Source: JAPHSX01 sp041554195
Lineage (GTDB): Bacteria > Pseudomonadota > Gammaproteobacteria > Thiohalomonadales > Thiohalomonadaceae
Assembly: GCA_041554195.1 (NCBI GenBank)
Contig: JBFFMJ010000010.1
Span: 62,001 to 126,000 of the forward strand
Length of the DNA stretch: 64,000 bases
Direction: 5' to 3'
The notes below the pieces were generated by a model. That model was given only the letters and a program-made list of their open reading frames with translations. It ran no database searches and was not told the DNA's origin. The stretch's first letter is position 1. Each line of letters begins with the position of its first letter. Made by a program: the position numbers and the translations under genes. This document shows, piece after piece, positions 19,338 through 28,029 of this stretch.

Positions 19338-20051
19338 ATGGGCAGAGCCTATCAGAACCGCAAAGAATCCATGGCTAAAACGTCTGATGCCAAGGCAAAA
19401 GTCTACAGTAAATATGGCCGCGAAATCTATGTCTGCGCCAAGGCTGGCGGCATCGACCCCGATGGCAACCTGGCTCTGCGCGGCATGATCGAGCGTGCCA
19501 AGAAGGACCAGGTTCCGACCCACGTCATCGAAAAGGCGATCAACAAGGCCAAGGGGGGAGGCGGTGAAGACTTCTCTCCCGCCCGCTATGAGGGCTTTGG
19601 TCCCGGCGGCTGCATGGTGATCGTTGACTGCCTCACCGATAACCCCAACCGCACCTTTGGTGATGTGCGCCAGTGCTTCACCAAAACCAAGTGCAAGATC
19701 GGCACCCCCGGTAGTGTCAGCCACATGTTCGACCACTCCGGCATTCTGGTCTTTAGCGGTGACGAAGAAGCTGCACTAGAGGCGCTGATGGAGGCCGATG
19801 TGGATGTGACTGACATCGAAAGTGAAGAGGGCAAGGTATCGGTATTTATCCCCCACACCGAGCACTTCAAGGCAAAACAGGCCCTGCTGGACACCCTCGG
19901 TGAGATCGATTTTGATGTCGACGAAATTCAGTTCCTGCCTAAGACCAGCACACCGATCAGCGGTGACGATGTTGCGATGTTCGAGAAGTTCATGGACATG
20001 TTGAATGACCTGGACGATGTGCAAAACGTCTATCACGATGCCGAGATCTAA
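19338..20051 (+). CDS. YebC/PmpR family protein, YeeN type
   Basis: A 237-residue protein of the YebC family. Family members act as transcriptional regulators or ribosome-associated factors. MGRAYQNRKESMAKT, YSKYGREIYVCAKAGG, HVIEKAINKAKGGG and the segment RYEGFGPGG match, and the ending DDVQNVYHDAEI is typical. The variant N terminus (no WANIKHRK) groups it with E. coli YeeN rather than YebC. An AACGGAG ribosome site precedes the ATG. Confidence 0.92.
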   Translation: MGRAYQNRKESMAKTSDAKAKVYSKYGREIYVCAKAGGIDPDGNLALRGMIERAKKDQVPTHVIEKAINKAKGGGGEDFSPARYEGFGPGGCMVIVDCLTDNPNRTFGDVRQCFTKTKCKIGTPGSVSHMFDHSGILVFSGDEEAALEALMEADVDVTDIESEEGKVSVFIPHTEHFKAKQALLDTLGEIDFDVDEIQFLPKTSTPISGDDVAMFEKFMDMLNDLDDVQNVYHDAEI

Positions 20052-20060
20052 GGCGCCTTG

Positions 20061-20084
20061 AAGGGGGGGCACATTTCCCCCTTT
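20061..20084 (+). terminator. Weak rho-independent terminator
   Basis: AAGGGGG and CCCCCTT form a stem with a nine-base loop directly after the yebC-family stop codon. The following T-run is short (TTTAT). Confidence 0.55.
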
Positions 20085-20252
20085 ATCCTCCGCATGCCGC
20101 CAAATCCCATAATTACGGCATACTTTCCCCTTTCTCCCCCCGCTAGGCCGCTCAACGACGGACTACCATGAGTAATTTGGCGGAACTTGTCCGACGCCTC
20201 TTGCTCTAATGTATATTACATTTCGTACTACTGCGCGGACCTCTTATTGACC

Positions 20253-21167
20253 ATGACTACCCCACTGCACGGCAAGATGTGTCGCTCCGCACTTGCGCTC
20301 ATCACCCTGCTGCTCAGCTTCTCCGCCTGGGGTGAGGCGACGCTGCTCGAGCGTTATCATCGGCTTAAAGGCGGGCTCAGCACGACGCTGCCCGGCACTA
20401 ACATCAGTGTGACCTCTAGTGAACAGGACGGAGTGCTCAGCGCCCAGATCAGCAGCATCCTTCACTATCCATTCAACACGGTCTCCTCCGCACTCGCTAA
20501 GGCCGAAAACTGGTGCCAGTTCACGCCCCTGCACTTTAATATCAAGGCCTGCACCTACGAGACGCAGGAAGGGGAAACACAGCTGACCTTCTACAGCGGT
20601 CGCAAAAGCTACCAGTCCCCGGAGGAGAGTTTCTCGATGGACTATCGCTTTGAGGCCCTTCACCAGGACGAGCGAACGCTTTCGTTACGTCTTCGCGCTG
20701 AGCATGGGCCAGCCAACACCCGTGACTATCGCCTAATGATCGATATTATGGCGGTAGAGGAGGGGACACTGCTTCACATCCACTCCTCTTATCGACCGAG
20801 CTTTCTCAGCGCCCTGTTAACAAGCAGCTACCTCAGCACCTTCGGGCGGAATAAGGTCGGTTTCAGCCGCGTTGCCTCCGATGGCGAGTCTCGCCTGGTG
20901 CAGGGTATCAGGGGCGTTATCGAACGCAATGTGATGCGCTACCACCTGGCTATCGACGCCTACCTCAGCTCTTCGCCGTTAAGCGAACCTTCACGGCATG
21001 AGGCGACACTGGTTAATTGGTTTAGGCTAAATGAACACTATCCGGAACAATTGCACGAAATGGCACAGTCAGAATACCTGATGATTAAACGCAAAGAGTG
21101 GCTCAACCAGCAACAACTGCAACAGACCTTGAATGAGAAACTTCAGCTTGCGGCGATCCCCAGGTAA
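20253..21167 (+). CDS. Exported protein of unknown function
   Basis: A 304-residue precursor with a signal peptide (ALALITLLLSFSAWGEA). The mature part has a mixed alpha/beta pattern with LHFNIKACTYE, LTFYSGRKSY and TRDYRLMIDIMAVEEGTLLHIHSSY, reminiscent of a START/SRPBCC-like lipid-binding fold in its strand order. That is only a guess from pattern. The start at 20253 was chosen from signal-peptide position; an open frame exists upstream to 20187. Monocistronic. Confidence 0.6.
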   Translation: MTTPLHGKMCRSALALITLLLSFSAWGEATLLERYHRLKGGLSTTLPGTNISVTSSEQDGVLSAQISSILHYPFNTVSSALAKAENWCQFTPLHFNIKACTYETQEGETQLTFYSGRKSYQSPEESFSMDYRFEALHQDERTLSLRLRAEHGPANTRDYRLMIDIMAVEEGTLLHIHSSYRPSFLSALLTSSYLSTFGRNKVGFSRVASDGESRLVQGIRGVIERNVMRYHLAIDAYLSSSPLSEPSRHEATLVNWFRLNEHYPEQLHEMAQSEYLMIKRKEWLNQQQLQQTLNEKLQLAAIPR

Positions 21168-21258
21168 GAACCACTTTGACTCCTATTCAATTATTGCGAA
21201 AATAAATCGCCAAATGCGGGGGAGGGGTGAGGATTACTCAGCTTTATCCCGTCAGTTT

Positions 21259-21540
21259 CTATCTCTCATCAAGACATTCCATGCCGCCCATTTCATAATC
21301 GCGACAGACCTGTGGCCGCTGCTCGTAAATCGTGCAAAGCATGGTGTTACGGTCAAGCGCCGTACACCAACCATCGTCGCGCCGATGCATCACCTCTCCA
21401 CCCCAGCTGCTCACTTCAGTAAGTTGCTGCGGGACACCCGTATCACCGATGAGTAAAACCTGTAGTCGACAACAGGCGGCATCGCAGGTGTCACAACGGA
21501 CGCCATTATCATGTGGTGTGGTGGTGTGTGGAGATGACAT
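21259..21540 (-). CDS. YkgJ family cysteine cluster protein
   Basis: A 93-residue protein with the CxxCxxxCC-type cluster CDTCDAACC near the N terminus and further cysteines in DGWCTAL, TMLCTIYEQRPQVCRDYE and MECLDE. This is the zinc- or iron-binding pattern of the YkgJ/UPF0153 family. I placed the start at 21540 (MSSPHTTT); an upstream in-frame start at 21579 is possible. Confidence 0.85.
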   Translation of the reverse strand: MSSPHTTTPHDNGVRCDTCDAACCRLQVLLIGDTGVPQQLTEVSSWGGEVMHRRDDGWCTALDRNTMLCTIYEQRPQVCRDYEMGGMECLDER

Positions 21541-21790
21541 AGTTGTACGCCTTGAGGGTCTATTTACCGACCTTAACACGCCGTTATCCCATACAATAGT
21601 AGTAAGGTAGGAACCTGGTTAGTTCGAACGTTTTACGCTTGATGTGACACTTCAATTTCCCTGTCACGATAATATCTATGGCCTTACATCGAAAAAACCA
21701 TAGCAACCCACTCGGCGGAGGTATTCTATAACAGCCATTGATAATGATTACACCAGGGACAATTGCTTCCTGACCCAGCTATATAATTTA

Positions 21791-21934
21791 TTAGCGACGT
21801 ATGATCACAAAGATGCCAGCTACCAATGCGAGTGAGGCCATCACCACATCTTCATAACGGAAACTCAGTTTTATAAGTGTCGAGAGCCCATGCATTACCA
21901 GCCAGGCACCAACAAGATACGGCCATAATTTCAT
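21791..21934 (-). CDS. Small membrane protein
   Basis: A 47-residue peptide MKLWPYLVGAWLVMHGLSTL... with two hydrophobic helices joined by KLSFRYED and ending in IIRR. Codon frame and charge distribution look genuine. No family recognised. The start at 21934 excludes an unconvincing upstream extension. Confidence 0.5.
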   Translation of the reverse strand: MKLWPYLVGAWLVMHGLSTLIKLSFRYEDVVMASLALVAGIFVIIRR

Positions 21935-22264
21935 TGTAGTTATCCTTGTATTGCATAGTACATTTAATATGTAGTGGCGAGTTTTCGCCACAGAGCAAAT
22001 TCAATTTTATACTGAAATCGCTAATACTTGATACTCTGCCAAGAATTCATATTAGAAAAAAATACCATGTTGCAAGGCTTGTCACAGAAATAGCCCCACC
22101 GATATTGGCGCGGCCCTGCAGCTTACTTGTCACCGGTGTTTTGCTAGAGACTATTATCAGTTGCTTTGATTATTGAATTACTTCAAATAAACCCGTGTCA
22201 CAGCCATAACATCTGCATTGCGCAGTGCTAAAGAACACAAGGCAGGCGTTGAATATTTGAATGT
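21935..22264. other. Gene-free A+T-rich interval
   Basis: A 330-base spacer with no supported gene on either strand. It holds one perfect hairpin at 21974-21991 (GTGGCGA and TCGCCAC around GTTT). Nothing else was recognised. Confidence 0.6.
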
Positions 22265-22507
22265 TTATTTTTCTTCAGTGTCATTAAATTTAAAACTAGG
22301 TATATCGGCCTTTCCGATAATGGTAAGAATAATCCCCACGCATATGAAGAAAAATGTCGACGCCATCAAACTGGCCGATATGGGGTTATCGCTACCCACG
22401 CTTTCAATGCGAAAATAGAGCAGCACGCCGGCAACAACCGCCAGAATAAAACTCACCACACCCGAGACGAGTGATAGCTTCTGCAGCACACCTTTCTTTT
22501 TGCCCAT
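22265..22507 (-). CDS. Two-pass membrane protein
   Basis: An 80-residue protein with a Lys-rich N terminus, two transmembrane helices (about 12-32 and 47-66) and a charged C-terminal tail. Small proteins of this layout are common and uncharacterised in gammaproteobacteria. No operon partner is evident. Confidence 0.6.
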   Translation of the reverse strand: MGKKKGVLQKLSLVSGVVSFILAVVAGVLLYFRIESVGSDNPISASLMASTFFFICVGIILTIIGKADIPSFKFNDTEEK

Positions 22508-22693
22508 TGGGATTTTCCTTTATTAGAGTTGGCGAAAATGGTTAACCCCATTTTCATTAGACTGTTGTTAATCGGAAACTCGGATAGCATCAACGATAGA
22601 TCTTGCGCAATCCTGTAAAGAGAAAAACGAAGGTTGCTGGCGTCAGCTGCAAAAATGAATGAAGTAACACCGGCATAGACGCACCCGGGGAAT

Positions 22694-23086
22694 TCAAATT
22701 TTCTCGCGCGCAAAGCGCCCCACGACCGCCTCATCTTTAATCAGTTCTGCAACACTATTGTCAGGGTTGACTCGCAATTGGTACGTTTCCTCAATCTCAG
22801 TGTTAGCGGCCTGCACACAAGTCATTACGATAGTCTGTGCATCCATGCCGCGCCAGAAGCAGCGTCGTATTGCCTCATTAGTGTTATCACCATTATTTTC
22901 AGACGCTCCATTTTGACCGAAGATATTGGTTCTACCTTCAAAAGTTACCTCGAGTTTAGAGAACTCCTGGATATAACCAGGGCGCGGCTCACCTGTGGCG
23001 ATCCAGTTCCCGGCTCCAGGGTGAGCGGAGCATGCCATCAGCAGGACGGCAAGTGCCGGCAGTAAAATCATTCGTAACATTTTCAT
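22694..23086 (-). CDS. Small predicted lipoprotein
   Basis: A 130-residue precursor with an N-terminal signal ending in the lipobox LLMAC. The mature part has GRTNIFGQNGASENNGDN, two further Cys residues (IRRCFWRG and MTCVQAA) that could form a disulfide, and a C-terminal beta pattern. The start at 23086 places the signal at the N terminus. Function unknown. Confidence 0.7.
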   Translation of the reverse strand: MKMLRMILLPALAVLLMACSAHPGAGNWIATGEPRPGYIQEFSKLEVTFEGRTNIFGQNGASENNGDNTNEAIRRCFWRGMDAQTIVMTCVQAANTEIEETYQLRVNPDNSVAELIKDEAVVGRFAREKI

Positions 23087-23278
23087 CAGGCAGATTCTTC
23101 TTGAAATAGTGGGTATTGGACTGAATGCGAGTATAACACCCTCATATTGCCACATCTCACCCCGGTATGACTAAAATCTCAGGTGTCGAATACTGATCTT
23201 AGCAAGCAAAAACAGGACTGGCCCATCGACGATTAACTGGTCTGATGCCTACTCGCCGCTTGCTTTATCTGGAGACAC

Positions 23279-23310
23279 AAAAAAGGGCAAACCCGCAAAG
23301 GCCTGCCCTC
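23279..23310 (-). terminator. Rho-independent terminator of the cold-shock gene
   Basis: On the minus strand, AGGGCA and TGCCCT form the stem and are followed by a T-run. It sits about 60 bases after the csp stop codon. Confidence 0.8.
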
Positions 23311-23372
23311 TTAATTCTAAATTACGATAAGCGCTACATCTTCAGTTAGCAAAGCATAGCGCCAAGGCAAAT

Positions 23373-23582
23373 TTAGATGGCAACAATGTTCTCGGCCTGA
23401 GGGCCTTTCGCGCCATCAGTGACGGTGAACTGTACTTGCTGTCCCTCTGCCAGGGTTTTGAAACCACTGCTGGCAATCGCACTGAAGTGTGCGAAGACGT
23501 CCGGTCCGCCTTGCTGCTCGATAAAACCAAAGCCTTTCGCTTCGTTGAACCATTTAACTGTGCCGTTTACTGAATTAGACAT
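23373..23582 (-). CDS. Cold-shock protein, CspA family
   Basis: A 69-residue OB-fold nucleic-acid chaperone. RNP1 (KGFGFI) and RNP2 (VFAHF) are intact in NEAKGFGFIEQQGGPDVFAHF. It has its own promoter, a long 5' leader (about 147 nt) and a terminator, the usual architecture of a cold-inducible csp gene. Which paralogue it is cannot be told. Confidence 0.95.
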   Translation of the reverse strand: MSNSVNGTVKWFNEAKGFGFIEQQGGPDVFAHFSAIASSGFKTLAEGQQVQFTVTDGAKGPQAENIVAI

Positions 23583-23973
23583 AATAATATCCTGAAATTA
23601 ATAATAGAGATTTGCCTACAAGAGGCGTGAATAGCGAAAAATCGAGACGGGTACTTAGAAACTGCAGGACGAAGATTTACGGATAAAACGACGAGTGAAG
23701 TGTATAAACAAGAGGCTTTCTTTCTAGCTGCCACCACTATATAGGATTTAAGGGTGAAGTCAATCTATTATTACTGATAACAGAAGTAACGCCACCATAA
23801 ATCGAAAAGCATGGTTAGAACTCAAACACGCATCTTAGCTCAGCTAACGAAGCCCCGGCACTGACTACTTTTGTTTTACCCACTTCGTTGGGGTGGCGGC
23901 GACCCAGCTCATTGAACTAAGTTGAATCGGTGCTGATTACCCCGCTTTCATTCCGTGCCTGTTTAATCTGACC
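23583..23973 (-). other. csp leader region and gene-free spacer
   Basis: 23583-23729 is the probable untranslated leader of the csp mRNA, A+T-rich as in cold-regulated leaders. From 23764 to 23973 I see no gene; the end at 23943-23973 contains the phrase TTTAATCTGACCC, similar to words at 26058 and 32652 and likely debris of a dispersed repeat. Confidence 0.5.
23736..23763 (-). promoter_or_regulatory. Sigma-70 promoter of the csp gene
   Basis: On the minus strand TTGACT and TATAGT are spaced by 16 bases. The predicted transcript start near 23729 gives a leader of about 147 nt. Confidence 0.7.
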
Positions 23974-24303
23974 CTACTTGCTTTTCGGCATGCAACGGTA
24001 AACCTCGTATACCTGTCTCCCATCGACCGGTTCGCCAACAGCCACTACTGTGTCACCATCAAGATCTACGGCAGAGTTGCGTGCCAAGGTATCCAATTCA
24101 GTCTGTATCTTGTGAGGATATCGATCAAGCCCCGCTAACTTTGCAGCGGTATGAACCGTTGTCTTACCAACTCGCTCGCACAGAGTCACCTCGGCAGCCG
24201 TAAGTACCCTCACCTTTTCACCCGGTTCAGAAACATCGATCCATGTGCAGGCGACCCCGTTCACGGCCAGCAGAAAGATAAAAAAGCCTTTTGTCATACT
24301 CAT
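23974..24303 (-). CDS. DUF4156 family lipoprotein
   Basis: A 109-residue precursor with signal peptide and a lipobox-like VNGVAC. The mature protein contains VTLCERVGKTTV and ARNSAVDLDGDTVVA, the core of the DUF4156 family of small envelope lipoproteins, and ends in VYRC. Role unknown. Two Met codons (residues 1 and 3) could serve as start. Confidence 0.8.
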   Translation of the reverse strand: MSMTKGFFIFLLAVNGVACTWIDVSEPGEKVRVLTAAEVTLCERVGKTTVHTAAKLAGLDRYPHKIQTELDTLARNSAVDLDGDTVVAVGEPVDGRQVYEVYRCMPKSK

Positions 24304-24454
24304 ATCACTAGTGCTCCACGCTGTAGTTAAGATGACCCATCTGTCATTGTCATAGACTCAGATTCAATTTTAGACTGCTGAATCGATATTAGAGGGTTAG
24401 AGAATAATAGTACAATTTTTGATCTTTCCTTCCCCTTGTATATCGACACCCCGC

Positions 24455-25015
24455 TCAGAAGGCAAACCCTAGTCCAAAACCATATAATGCGCGGTCACTG
24501 TCGCGTCCTCTGGTGGTTATGTAGTAACGGTAACTCGCGGTTAAGCGTACAGCCTCGGTAAGCCAAAGGTGTACACCCGCTTCGGGATAGGTTGCCAGCA
24601 GGTAGTCCGTTACCTCAGCCTCCTCACCAATCTCATCAACGACACCATCATCGTCATTATCAATGCCATCACTATCTGCGAGCTCATCGGTAGACCAGCT
24701 TCCCATTAACAGACCAGCGCCTATGAACGGAGCGATCTTCCCCGGGGCATTAGCCCTCATCCCCGCCTCAAAGCCACCGTGAAGGCCGGTATTCTCACTT
24801 AGGAAAAAAGAGACGCCAACCCGTGCGGTGGTGGTAGTGCACAGGCCTTTCTCGAACATGAGCTCACCCTGCAAGGCATCATTTACCTTGCTGCTTCTCA
24901 GGCTGGCACTTAGTGTGTCAGGCAACTCCCCTCTCACCTCAGCGGATACCTCTTCGCTTACAGCAGTCATTGCAACGGTAATGGCGAAAAGAAAGGTCTT
25001 TATTGTTTTATTCAT
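24455..25015 (-). CDS. Outer-membrane beta-barrel-like protein with a calcium-loop insert
   Basis: A 186-residue precursor with signal peptide (cleavage near VSAEV). The mature part alternates amphipathic strands and ends in ALYGFGLGFAF with a terminal Phe, the C-terminal signature of outer-membrane barrels. A loop at about 113-130 reads DSDGIDNDDDGVVDE, like a thrombospondin type-3 calcium-binding repeat. The size suggests an eight-stranded OmpA/OmpW-like barrel. Ligand unknown. Confidence 0.7.
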   Translation of the reverse strand: MNKTIKTFLFAITVAMTAVSEEVSAEVRGELPDTLSASLRSSKVNDALQGELMFEKGLCTTTTARVGVSFFLSENTGLHGGFEAGMRANAPGKIAPFIGAGLLMGSWSTDELADSDGIDNDDDGVVDEIGEEAEVTDYLLATYPEAGVHLWLTEAVRLTASYRYYITTRGRDSDRALYGFGLGFAF

Positions 25016-25122
25016 TGCACAGGCCCATTTATGGCGGATGTCGTGTGGATTATAGCTACCAGCACTTGCTGGGGTTGCTCGTTTTTTAATCCCTCCGCAC
25101 CCATTAATTCAGGGGGATTTAT

Positions 25123-25371
25123 TTATGGACTGGGCTGACTCTCATCATCTGCGGTGCAAAGACACTCAATCAAGCGCTCCACCTGTTGTGTGCAACAGCC
25201 GATCCCCAATGTGGCATAGGTCTTTTTTTTAATCTCTTCCACGGTTGTCGCGCCATTCACAATGGCATTGATGACGTCAATCTTCAGTACCTCGTTACAG
25301 GTACATAGATTTCGATTTAAATCGTTCTTCAGAACAGACGGAAGTTTATCGATGGGGTCTTTACGATTCAT
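25123..25371 (-). CDS. BFD-like [2Fe-2S]-binding protein
   Basis: An 82-residue protein with the helix-turn-helix iron-sulfur domain of bacterioferritin-associated ferredoxin type. The Cys pattern is CTCNEV near residue 24 and GIGCCTQQVE near residue 57. In larger proteins this domain carries electrons; stand-alone copies can assist iron release from bacterioferritin, but no bfr gene is nearby. It starts 28 bases downstream of the HAD-like gene and may be co-transcribed with it. Confidence 0.8.
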   Translation of the reverse strand: MNRKDPIDKLPSVLKNDLNRNLCTCNEVLKIDVINAIVNGATTVEEIKKKTYATLGIGCCTQQVERLIECLCTADDESQPSP

Positions 25372-25399
25372 AACAGTTTTATCTGAGCCACTGATTACT

Positions 25400-25891
25400 T
25401 CACTGTAGGAAGCGGCTTATCTCCGCAGACAACTCATCACTAAACAAGTCCTTTGCATCAGCAATATACACATTGGTCGCTTCGGTCGAGTAGCGGTCGC
25501 GTCGTGAGTCTACAATCGCGAAGCTTATCCCCTCCTCATGCCCCTGCAGATATGACTGGATCTCACGCTCTCGAAGCGAGCCCTGAAAGTTATTGTCACT
25601 CAGATCAGGTGTCAGCCCAACCACCAGCCCCTTGAACACCTGATTGAACTCGTTGAGGCTAAAACCGGCAAGCCGCCATGAGCTGGTCAGCACGATGCCG
25701 ATATCGAGAGCTTCGCACAGGGTAATGATGCGACGCATCGGCCGTGCAAGAAAGAAACGGATCCCCAGTATTGGCAGCACGCCGGTGTCCCATGACTTAG
25801 GCAATGCATCCTCTGGCTGCGGATGCACAACCCCATCAAGCGAGAGGAATAGTAATCGGTTTTTGTGGTGGTTGGCTTCAGTGTCACTCAT
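25400..25891 (-). CDS. HAD-like protein lacking the nucleophile Asp
   Basis: A 163-residue protein matching the small HAD group (Swiss Army Knife RNA-repair HAD). Motif I reads LFLSLDGVVHP, where the nucleophilic first Asp of DxDGV is Ser17 and only Asp19 remains. Motif II is VLTSSWR, and FAIVDSRRDRY and YIADAKDLF follow. The changed first Asp suggests loss of phosphatase activity. It is followed by the BFD-like gene. Confidence 0.75.
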   Translation of the reverse strand: MSDTEANHHKNRLLFLSLDGVVHPQPEDALPKSWDTGVLPILGIRFFLARPMRRIITLCEALDIGIVLTSSWRLAGFSLNEFNQVFKGLVVGLTPDLSDNNFQGSLREREIQSYLQGHEEGISFAIVDSRRDRYSTEATNVYIADAKDLFSDELSAEISRFLQ

Positions 25892-26020
25892 ATCGTATTT
25901 ACTTCCGGTTTTGAAACTAAGGCTAATTTATCGTGTTAAAGGTGTAGGCACCTTTGATTTTGGCTCAGGTCTGGACACGGGATAATGTCGCACGGACAAA
26001 GCTGAGCCTATCGTTGCTTA

Positions 26021-26050
26021 GGCGCAATGCCCGTCGGTGAATGTGCGCGA
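26021..26050. repeat. Partial copy of the GCGCAATGCCCGT repeat
   Basis: GGCGCAATGCCCGTCGGTGAATGTGCGC resembles the right arm of the palindromic repeat found at 32136-32219 and 32711-32795, with several mismatches. It lies in the spacer downstream of a thioredoxin-fold gene. Confidence 0.5.
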
Positions 26051-26075
26051 CCGCGATCCCCTTTAATTGACAGAA

Positions 26076-26708
26076 TTACAGCACCTCATGCAATGACTCA
26101 TATATATACTTGCCCCAGCCTTCATAACGTCGATAGCCATAAAATATCAGTGGTGTACCTGCCTGGTATTTATCCAGTTCATTCTTTGCAACGAAGTCAG
26201 TGCTTGTGTTGCGCTCTTCAAATGCAATTCCGTCTTCTCTCAGCTGGTGTATAGCCGCTTCGCAGTAGCCACAACCATCCATGGTATACATCACCAGCTT
26301 TGGTTCACCCTGTGCAGTGAAGTTCTTGTCAAACATCTTCGCCTCAGAGGTATACAGGTAACTATTGTCAAAATTAACTGCCAGTGCCGACACATACTTC
26401 CACTTATTATAGCCCGACACCTTTTCATCGCCCGCCACCAGTACCGGCATAGTACTTATCGAACCGAAACTCTGCCACATCGCCAGCTGTTCGTCACCAT
26501 CTGTAACAACTATCTCCTGGTAGTCAACCTTGCGCTTTTTCAGAAGCTTGTTCGCATCAGCACACGGCTTGCCGCAGCCCTCTACTGTAAAAAGAAGTAC
26601 CTGTGGCACACCAGCATCATTAAACGCCCCGGCATTTTTTGATGCATGTTCGATGTAACCTTTATATCCGGCAAAAGCGAGCAAAAATACAACGATTAGT
26701 TTCTTCAT
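26076..26708 (-). CDS. Exported protein with two tandem thioredoxin/glutaredoxin-like domains
   Basis: A 210-residue precursor with an N-terminal signal or anchor (LIVVFLLAFAGYKGYIEHA). Domain 1 (about 35-105) contains FTVEGCGKPC, a CxxxC variant, with the cis-Pro segment TMPVLV. Domain 2 (about 130-205) contains MYTMDGCGYC, a glutaredoxin CxxC, with the cis-Pro segment GTPLIF. Such a tandem array facing the periplasm would be a thiol-disulfide exchange protein. Partner unknown. Confidence 0.75.
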   Translation of the reverse strand: MKKLIVVFLLAFAGYKGYIEHASKNAGAFNDAGVPQVLLFTVEGCGKPCADANKLLKKRKVDYQEIVVTDGDEQLAMWQSFGSISTMPVLVAGDEKVSGYNKWKYVSALAVNFDNSYLYTSEAKMFDKNFTAQGEPKLVMYTMDGCGYCEAAIHQLREDGIAFEERNTSTDFVAKNELDKYQAGTPLIFYGYRRYEGWGKYIYESLHEVL

Positions 26709-26862
26709 GTTACCTCCATGTATTTAATTAGTTTTCATTCGTGTAAAGCTACTAAAACGGTGTCGTAACACCATTGTATCTAATATTAGCCAAACTGTGT
26801 TATGCACCACTTTTCTTTCAGATCATTCGGCTAAATTCCCGTTACTTCTTGTGCCCTTCGGG

Positions 26863-27402
26863 CTACTCGCTTTCCGCTTCAAGCATAGAGGCCAGCCTGC
26901 TAACGGTGTTCCAGTTCCTGCCTGTTGTCGCAACCCCAAGGCATCGCTCCGCACTCATCGCCAGGTTTGAGCGCCCAACCCCTTCGGGTGCGTAGAGGTA
27001 GACGACCTTGTCGCCCAACACGAACCTCTCTGCATTTCTTTTGAGCGCGGTGAGTCGCTCAAGATCAGGGTTCTCGGGCTGCTTCTCCAGGAAGAGAAAA
27101 TGGAGTGCTCTGCCATCGTCTGTTGGGAAGGGGTTGTCTGCAATGGCATCCTGCAGTTCTGATGCGGTCAGCAGCATCACTGCGGGAGAGAACTCGAATC
27201 TCTTTAATATGGCCTGGCTAATCTCAGCGGAGAGTTTGCTGCGATTTCGGCAGTGAGAATCAAATATGACATTGCCGCTCTGAATGTACGTAGTTATGTT
27301 CTCGCAGCCGCACTCTGCCAGAAGCGAGATAAGCGCCTTCATCGGAACCTTGTTGTGCCCCCCGATGTTAATACCTCTTAACAGCGCCAGGTATTTACTC
27401 AT
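26863..27402 (-). CDS. DUF1697 family protein
   Basis: A 179-residue protein. The opening YLALLRGINIGGHNKVPM and the TYIQSGNVIF and GRNWNTV segments are diagnostic of DUF1697, a cytosolic family of unknown activity. Its end is Glu/Ser-rich. Monocistronic. Confidence 0.9.
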   Translation of the reverse strand: MSKYLALLRGINIGGHNKVPMKALISLLAECGCENITTYIQSGNVIFDSHCRNRSKLSAEISQAILKRFEFSPAVMLLTASELQDAIADNPFPTDDGRALHFLFLEKQPENPDLERLTALKRNAERFVLGDKVVYLYAPEGVGRSNLAMSAERCLGVATTGRNWNTVSRLASMLEAESE

Positions 27403-27453
27403 TTTTCCTTTTCATGAAAATAATAAGTCACTTCGTCTATTCTTGATCCATTC

Positions 27454-27479
27454 TTCCGATTACGCATGCTAATCGGAGC
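27454..27479. repeat. TCCGATTA/TAATCGGA palindrome, copy 1
   Basis: TCCGATTA and TAATCGGA-like arms flank CGCATGC. A related copy is at 31474-31502. Confidence 0.6.
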
Positions 27480-27503
27480 CACAGCGCATTCAGTATAATC
27501 GTT

Positions 27504-27833
27504 TTATACCATTAGCAGAAACCAGGCCATTGGCAGGAGTAACAAGACAGCCAGGGCATCAATTACGAGCAGTCGTTTTGGCCACGTTTCAGCCGAAAGG
27601 GAAAGATGGATAGCGACATTTACGATGGCAACGATAGGCACAGTGGCATAGGTTATATACATCACGGTAAGACCGACCCCGCCTTCAAAAGACGAGACAT
27701 GTTCAATCTCAACATATACCAGGCCAGCAGCCACACCCACAGCAATGCCGAATGGTACGCTGCTAATTAGTGCTATTACTGAACAGACAAGCTGGCGTAG
27801 CAGTCTGGAGCTCTTCCAGTGGTTCTGTGGCAT
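27504..27833 (-). CDS. Three-helix membrane protein
   Basis: A 109-residue protein with three hydrophobic segments (about 16-41, 51-72 and 85-108). No recognised family or operon partner. Confidence 0.55.
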   Translation of the reverse strand: MPQNHWKSSRLLRQLVCSVIALISSVPFGIAVGVAAGLVYVEIEHVSSFEGGVGLTVMYITYATVPIVAIVNVAIHLSLSAETWPKRLLVIDALAVLLLLPMAWFLLMV

Positions 27834-27864
27834 ATCTGCTTTATCCCTGTAGGAAGATCTGCTT

Positions 27865-27899
27865 GGCGCAATGCGCTTCAGTTATTGTGCGCTACGGAC
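27865..27899. repeat. Partial copy of the GCGCAATGC...TTATTGCGC repeat
   Basis: GGCGCAATGCGCTTCAGTTATTGTGCGCTACGG is recognisably related to the right arm of the repeat at 32136-32219. Coordinates are approximate. Confidence 0.45.
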
Positions 27900-28029
27900 T
27901 AGTCGGAGCGACGGTGCTCCTGCTGCCAAACAATAACCATGATATTTACATAGTTTTCGCCGCGACGTAACACCATGTCCTATATTAGGGGTAATTCGTA
28001 GCATGGCATGAAGAGTGTGGAGGTGGCAG

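Noticed and set aside
22453..22734. 93-residue open frame overlapping two small genes
   Set aside because: Overlaps the better-supported membrane protein at 22265-22507 and the end of the lipoprotein gene; has no ribosome site or motif.
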